A stretch of 64,000 nt of DNA from Flavobacteriaceae bacterium UBA7302 (lineage in GTDB: Bacteria; Bacteroidota; Bacteroidia; Flavobacteriales; Flavobacteriaceae). The position numbers and the translations under genes are program-made. Shown piece after piece: positions 59,699-64,000 of this stretch (position 1 is its first letter; the number at the start of each line of letters is the position of its first letter). The notes under the pieces are model-generated. The model was not told where the DNA came from and made no database searches. It worked only from the letters and a program-made list of their open reading frames with translations. The stretch covers positions 62,001 through 126,000 of the forward strand of contig DKQS01000002.1 in NCBI GenBank assembly GCA_002471825.1, given 5' to 3'.

Positions 59699-60181
59699 AT
59701 GTATGTAGATTTTAATTCATTACCAGATTCAGCGAGAATATGGATTTACCAATCCAATCGCGAGTTTTCACAAAATGAGCAAGAGCTAATTGTTAACAAC
59801 GCCAAGGCATTCATTGATAGTTGGACACGCCATGGAGATGACTTGAAGGGTTCTTTCACCATTAGCTACAATCGGTTTTTAGTGATTGCGGTTGATGAAA
59901 ATTTTGCAAATGTTTCAGGATGTTCCATTGACGCTAGCGTGCGTTTTATCAAAGGGTTAGAACAGGAATTATCGGTTGATTTGTTGAATAAATTGAACAT
60001 CGCATTCAAAACTATGGACGATGTGAACTCGGTGAACTTGAGCGATTTTAAAGAGTTCATCAGTCAAGGGAAAATATCAAAAGAGACCATTGTATTTAAT
60101 AATTTGGTAGCAACGAAAAAAGAGTTCGAAACTAGTTGGGAAGTGCCTGCAGACCAAAGCTGGCATCAACGATTGTTTTAA
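59699..60181 (+). CDS. Unknown protein of the PPK2 operon
   Basis: A protein of 160 residues. Relatives in Flavobacteriia are, as far as I recall, annotated as 'ABC transporter ATPase', but no Walker A or signature motif is present, so that label looks wrong. RIWIYQSNREFSQNEQELIV and SWTRHGDDLKGSFTISYNRF are its best-conserved-looking parts. It is 11 bp from the exonuclease gene and 13 bp from the GH3 fusion. Confidence 0.7.
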   Translation: MYVDFNSLPDSARIWIYQSNREFSQNEQELIVNNAKAFIDSWTRHGDDLKGSFTISYNRFLVIAVDENFANVSGCSIDASVRFIKGLEQELSVDLLNKLNIAFKTMDDVNSVNLSDFKEFISQGKISKETIVFNNLVATKKEFETSWEVPADQSWHQRLF

Positions 60182-60194
60182 AGGGAATAAGAGA

Positions 60195-63116
60195 ATGAAT
60201 CGATTTAAATTACTTCTGTTTGTGCTTGGTATATCAATGGTGGGCTTTGCACAAAGGCCTGATCCATTGCTTACAAAAGATTTTGAGGCACAACAAAAGT
60301 GGGTGGATAGCTTGATGGCAACCATGACCATCGATGAGAAAATTGGTCAATTATTCATGATTCAGGCTTATTCCAACAAAGAAGAGGGGCACCATCAATA
60401 CATTGAAGATCTTATTGAAAAATACCATATCGGGAACCTTATTTTCATGCAAGGAACTCCTGCAAAACAAGCAGCATTAACTAACCGATATCAGGCAAAA
60501 GCAAAAGTTCCGCTAATGATTGGTTTCGATGGAGAATGGGGCTTGGATATGCGACTAAAAAACACCTATAAATTTCCTTGGAACATGACCTTGGGAGCAT
60601 TGGATGGAAATGCACCTATTGAGAAATTGGGAGAGCATATTGGGAAACATTGCAAACGCATTGGGATTCACGTGAATTTTGCTCCTGTGGTTGATATCAA
60701 TACCAATCCAGATAACCCGATTATTGGAAACCGCTCCTTCGGTGAAGATAAATTTAATGTTGCCAATAAGGCTGCTGCTTTTGTAAAAGGCATGCAAAAA
60801 GTTGGGGTATTGGCCAATGCCAAGCATTTTCCGGGTCATGGAGATACCGCAACAGATTCACACCTAACGTTGCCTTCTGTGGACTTCGATTTGCAGCGAA
60901 TCGACTCAGTAGAACTCTATCCCTACAAAAGACTGTTCGACAACAATCTGGCGAGTATCATGACTGCGCATTTGAGTATTCCTAGTTTGGAGTCTAATGC
61001 GAGTTTGCCAACTTCATTGTCAAAAACTGTTGTGACCGATCTTTTACAAACCAAATTAGGGTTTCGTGGATTGATCTTTACAGACGGATTGAATATGAAG
61101 GGAGCGGCAAATTATGCGAGTTCCTCTGAAATAAACCTGGCTGCCTTGCAAGCTGGAAACGACATTCTTTTGATTCCTCAAGAAATTGAAGCTTCATTTC
61201 GTTTCATCAAGCAAGCCGTTACGTTAAAGGTGTTTTCAGAAGAGCGTCTGAACACGTCGGTCGAGAAGATTTTGAAAGCAAAATATTGGTTGGGATTGCA
61301 TAAATATGTGCCTGTTTCTCTGGAGAATATCGAAGAAGATTTAAAAACCATTGATGACGAACTGTTGCATAGAGATTTGGTAAAAAAATCTTTGACTGTT
61401 GTGAAGAACGATAACAATTTACTGCCACTATCGAATCTTCAAAATAAGAAGATCGCTTATGTGAAGTTCGGGGATTCCGACAGTAACAGTTTTGTATCCA
61501 TGCTTAAAAACTACACCAAAGTAGATGTGGTAAGGGCCAAAACGATTGATGTACTGTTGGAGAAAGTGAAGCCCTATAATGTGGTTATTGTTGGTTTTCA
61601 TAAATCCAATTTGCATCCATGGAAAAACTATGATTTTACAGTCCGTGAATTGGTTTGGCTGCAACTTTTGGCTCGGGAGAAAAAGGTGATTCTTGATGTT
61701 TTCGCCAGCCCCTATGCACTTTCTAAAGTAAAAACCTTCGCCAACATAGAAACCGTTTTGGTTTCCTATCAGAATAGCAAGCTTTCACAAGAGCTTTCGG
61801 CACAATTAATTTTTGGAGCTTTTGCCGCAAATGGCAAACTTCCCGTATCTATAAACAATGAGTTTTCTGCAGGAGATGGAATTCAGACTTATTCTTTAAG
61901 TCGACTTGGATATACCATTCCGGAAGAAGTAAACCTATCTTCCAAAACTTTGGCACTCATTGATAAATATGCCGATACCATACTTGAAGAAAAAATGGCA
62001 CCTGGCTTTCAGGTTCTTGTAGCCAGAAAAGGGAAAGTTGTATTGCACAAGAGCTATGGTTACCATACTCACGATCAGAAAAAAAAAGTCAAAAATTCAG
62101 ATGTTTATGACTTGGCTTCTCTTACGAAGATTTTGGCTTCGTTGCCGCTAATCATGAAGGCCGAAGAAGAACAACGCATCGGGCTTTCCGATCATATTGA
62201 GGATATTTTACCAAGCTTTAAGGATAGCAATAAGGGAGGAGTTTCTGTTCGAGAAGTGCTCTCTCATTACGGGAGGTTAAAGGCATGGATTCCGTTTTAT
62301 AAGGGGACTCAAGATAGCATCACTGGGAAAAATTTAACGGAGTTTTACAGCAACACCAAATCAAACAAATTCAACATTAAAGTTGCCGAGAACCTTTATT
62401 TGCACCGTTCTTACAAAGACAGTATTTACAAGTATATTGAGGAGGTAGATCAACGCGAAAAAGAAGGTTATAAGTACAGCGATTTGGGTTATTATCTGTT
62501 CAAAGAATCGCTCGAGCGAGAGTATCGAAGGCCTTTAAACGAATTGGTTCAGGAAGAGTTTTACAAAGCGTTAGGTGCCAATAGAACTACCTATTTACCA
62601 CTAGAGAAATTCGATAAAAAGGAAATTGTTCCCACAGAAAAAGACGACTATTATAGAAATCAATTGCTACATGGTTATGTGCATGATATGGGGGCCGCCA
62701 TGTTGGGTGGTGTAGGAGGTCATGCTGGACTTTTTGCCAATGCCAATGACGTGGCGAAAATCATGCAAATGTATTTACAAAACGGATTTTATGGAGGACG
62801 ACGATTTTTAAAAGGATCTACCATCAAAAAATTCAATACCCGTTATTTTGAGAATTTTAAAGTAAGAAGGGGCCTAGGGTTCGACAAACCTCAATTGAAT
62901 CCCAAGGTAAAAGCAACTTGCGGTTGTGTTTCCGATGAGAGTTTTGGTCATTCAGGCTTCACAGGAACCTACACTTGGGCCGATCCAGAAAGCGGAATTC
63001 TCTATGTGTTCTTATCCAATCGTGTGTATCCGAACATGGACAATAGAGGATTGATCAAATCCAATATGCGTACCCAAATCCAGCAGGTCATTCAAGATGC
63101 CATTTTGGATGATTAA
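60195..63116 (+). CDS. GH3 (NagZ-like) and serine beta-lactamase-like fusion
   Basis: A protein of 973 residues with a signal peptide (NRFKLLLFVLGISMVGFAQ). Residues about 30-370 are a GH3 domain: KHFPGHGDTATDSHLTLP (from about 210) with the His and Asp loop of NagZ, and FTDGLNMKG with nucleophile Asp 297. A GH3 C-terminal-like part follows (about 400-590). Residues about 600-970 are a serine hydrolase of the class C beta-lactamase/penicillin-binding type: SLTK (Ser 642, Lys 645) and GHSGFTGT near the end. It could remove N-acetylglucosamine from peptidoglycan fragments and act on their stem peptides. Confidence 0.92.
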   Translation: MNRFKLLLFVLGISMVGFAQRPDPLLTKDFEAQQKWVDSLMATMTIDEKIGQLFMIQAYSNKEEGHHQYIEDLIEKYHIGNLIFMQGTPAKQAALTNRYQAKAKVPLMIGFDGEWGLDMRLKNTYKFPWNMTLGALDGNAPIEKLGEHIGKHCKRIGIHVNFAPVVDINTNPDNPIIGNRSFGEDKFNVANKAAAFVKGMQKVGVLANAKHFPGHGDTATDSHLTLPSVDFDLQRIDSVELYPYKRLFDNNLASIMTAHLSIPSLESNASLPTSLSKTVVTDLLQTKLGFRGLIFTDGLNMKGAANYASSSEINLAALQAGNDILLIPQEIEASFRFIKQAVTLKVFSEERLNTSVEKILKAKYWLGLHKYVPVSLENIEEDLKTIDDELLHRDLVKKSLTVVKNDNNLLPLSNLQNKKIAYVKFGDSDSNSFVSMLKNYTKVDVVRAKTIDVLLEKVKPYNVVIVGFHKSNLHPWKNYDFTVRELVWLQLLAREKKVILDVFASPYALSKVKTFANIETVLVSYQNSKLSQELSAQLIFGAFAANGKLPVSINNEFSAGDGIQTYSLSRLGYTIPEEVNLSSKTLALIDKYADTILEEKMAPGFQVLVARKGKVVLHKSYGYHTHDQKKKVKNSDVYDLASLTKILASLPLIMKAEEEQRIGLSDHIEDILPSFKDSNKGGVSVREVLSHYGRLKAWIPFYKGTQDSITGKNLTEFYSNTKSNKFNIKVAENLYLHRSYKDSIYKYIEEVDQREKEGYKYSDLGYYLFKESLEREYRRPLNELVQEEFYKALGANRTTYLPLEKFDKKEIVPTEKDDYYRNQLLHGYVHDMGAAMLGGVGGHAGLFANANDVAKIMQMYLQNGFYGGRRFLKGSTIKKFNTRYFENFKVRRGLGFDKPQLNPKVKATCGCVSDESFGHSGFTGTYTWADPESGILYVFLSNRVYPNMDNRGLIKSNMRTQIQQVIQDAILDD

Positions 63117-63117
63117 T

Positions 63118-64000
63118 TCATTCCGTATGCGTTGAAGCCAATTTTGTGTAAATTAAAATGGATAGTGTAGATCCGGCGAGATAAAGCAAGGCCCAATTTT
63201 CATTACCACTGATTAGAAAGAAAATCCAACTTTGAAGTCCGAGACATATCGGAACCAAAATCACACTTACCCCAAACCGAAAGGTGTCTACAAATTCGAT
63301 GTCCTTGATTTTCTTTGAAACCTTTCTCCAGATAAGAAGTGGAACTAGTGAATTTAAGAACAGTGGGTATTTCAATAGATCAATGAGTGTCCAATTCTTT
63401 GGTTCTTTTGTTAGTCTCTCTAATTGATGGATTTTTTCATTGGCCTCAAGAACCTTGGTAAAATCGATATTTGCTTCGTTGAGCTCGTTTAAGGTCGTTT
63501 CATAGTGCTCATCTTTTGGAATATGAACACTAAGTTCTTTTAATTGATCACTCACTTTTTGTTTCAAGGTAGCAATTGCCTCGTTCTTTGGAGTAGTTTG
63601 TATGATCTGATTGGTGGCAATCGGTGTTCCGTAATTTACGGCTACTTTGGCGGGGAAAACCGATGAATTCTGATAAGTAATTCCAACAGGTACAATCTGT
63701 ATTTCCAAATCGGGGTTTTCTTCAAGACTTCCAAAAATAATTCTTGTAAACCCTTTGCTCAAAGGCGGTATGGTTCGTTCTCGAGAATGGCCTCCTTGAG
63801 GAAAAATCAATAGCGACTTTTCTTTCTTTAAGATCTGGTAACACTTATTAAATATTTCATCATTATTTGCCAGTGAACTCCGTCCATCTCTCATACGATA
63901 AATCGGCATCATATTTAAGGAAGCAAACATTTTCTTTATCAATGGTTTTTTAAAAACATCGGCTCTCACTAAAAAATGGATTTCGCGTTTATTGAAAGCA
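63118..64000 (-). CDS. 1-acylglycerol-3-phosphate acyltransferase-like protein (partial)
   Basis: The frame is open to the right edge (64000), so the N-terminal part with the expected HX4D motif is missing. An in-frame GTG at 63969 is unlikely to be the start because KREIHFLVRADVFKKPLI, which continues into the window edge, is typical PlsC-type sequence. LLIFPQGGHSRERTIPPLSK resembles the EGTRS block, with QGG in place of EGT. Residues near the C-terminus hold two or three membrane segments. It ends 1 bp from the convergent GH3 fusion gene. Probably an acyltransferase of glycerolipid synthesis. Confidence 0.78.
   Translation of the reverse strand, partial: AFNKREIHFLVRADVFKKPLIKKMFASLNMMPIYRMRDGRSSLANNDEIFNKCYQILKKEKSLLIFPQGGHSRERTIPPLSKGFTRIIFGSLEENPDLEIQIVPVGITYQNSSVFPAKVAVNYGTPIATNQIIQTTPKNEAIATLKQKVSDQLKELSVHIPKDEHYETTLNELNEANIDFTKVLEANEKIHQLERLTKEPKNWTLIDLLKYPLFLNSLVPLLIWRKVSKKIKDIEFVDTFRFGVSVILVPICLGLQSWIFFLISGNENWALLYLAGSTLSILIYTKLASTHTE

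Noticed and set aside
63118..63969. Complete acyltransferase gene starting with GTG at 63969
   Set aside because: The frame continues without a stop to the window edge with typical upstream residues and the HX4D motif would otherwise be missing, so it is a truncated gene.

Overview
The window comes from the chromosome of an AT-rich bacterium of the Bacteroidota, almost certainly a marine or aquatic member of the Flavobacteriaceae. The evidence is the type A T9SS sorting domain on a laminarinase-like GH16, the TTTG-N19-TAnnTTTG promoters, a fused ResB/CcsA-type cytochrome c assembly protein, a Lacal_2735-family small protein, and the reversed FadB domain order. No phage genes, transposases, CRISPR arrays or rRNA genes were seen.

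Layout. (1) 1-1859: the 5' part of a cytochrome c biogenesis gene. (2) 1932-6738: a compact, translationally coupled cluster of a GNAT-like protein, two ATP-grasp ligases, two further GNATs, an EamA-type exporter and an unknown protein. It has its own consensus promoter and looks like an orphan pathway for a small peptide-like metabolite. (3) 6743-12533 (minus): uridine kinase, FtsB/DivIC, both methylmalonyl-CoA mutase subunits and an exported M20 hydrolase. (4) 12572-25727 (minus): a neutral-lipid storage region. It holds an ABC1/UbiB kinase with a TetR regulator, three phasin-like proteins, a SARP/BTAD regulator, GpsA, a three-domain GPAT-HAD-AGPAT fusion, two alpha/beta hydrolases and a WS/DGAT acyltransferase with an SCP2-like tail. 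Together these could take dihydroxyacetone phosphate to triacylglycerol and mobilise it again.

(5) 26289-38117 (minus): a light and photodamage cluster with four photolyase/cryptochrome homologues of four different types. Its companions are SRPBCC, TspO, glutathione peroxidase, SDRs, GTP cyclohydrolase I, TIGR03643, DUF2256 and a flavin reductase. The cluster lies between two tRNA-Pro genes (GGG at 26170, TGG at 38627). Each tRNA is followed by two degenerate tandem copies of its own 3' tail plus a terminator, with a period of about 160-170 bp.

(6) 38777-41933: PQQ-type sugar dehydrogenase, thioredoxin reductase and an M28 lipoprotein with an altered catalytic motif. (7) 42081-48044 (minus): a beta-oxidation operon under a MarR regulator with twin palindromic operators. 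(8) 48177-54049 (plus): GH16, a NatAB-like ABC exporter, an MscS channel and a sigma-54 activator without a DNA-binding domain. (9) 54099-64000: KatG, an adenosine-deaminase-like protein, a DUF985 cupin, then an operon of PPK2, exonuclease, unknown protein and a GH3-serine hydrolase fusion, and finally a truncated acyltransferase.

The strongest candidates for undescribed biology are the ATP-grasp/GNAT/EamA cluster, the triacylglycerol operon with its fused Kennedy-pathway enzyme, and the tRNA-Pro tail repeats on both sides of the photolyase cluster. All functional assignments rest on reading motifs by eye; no database search was run.
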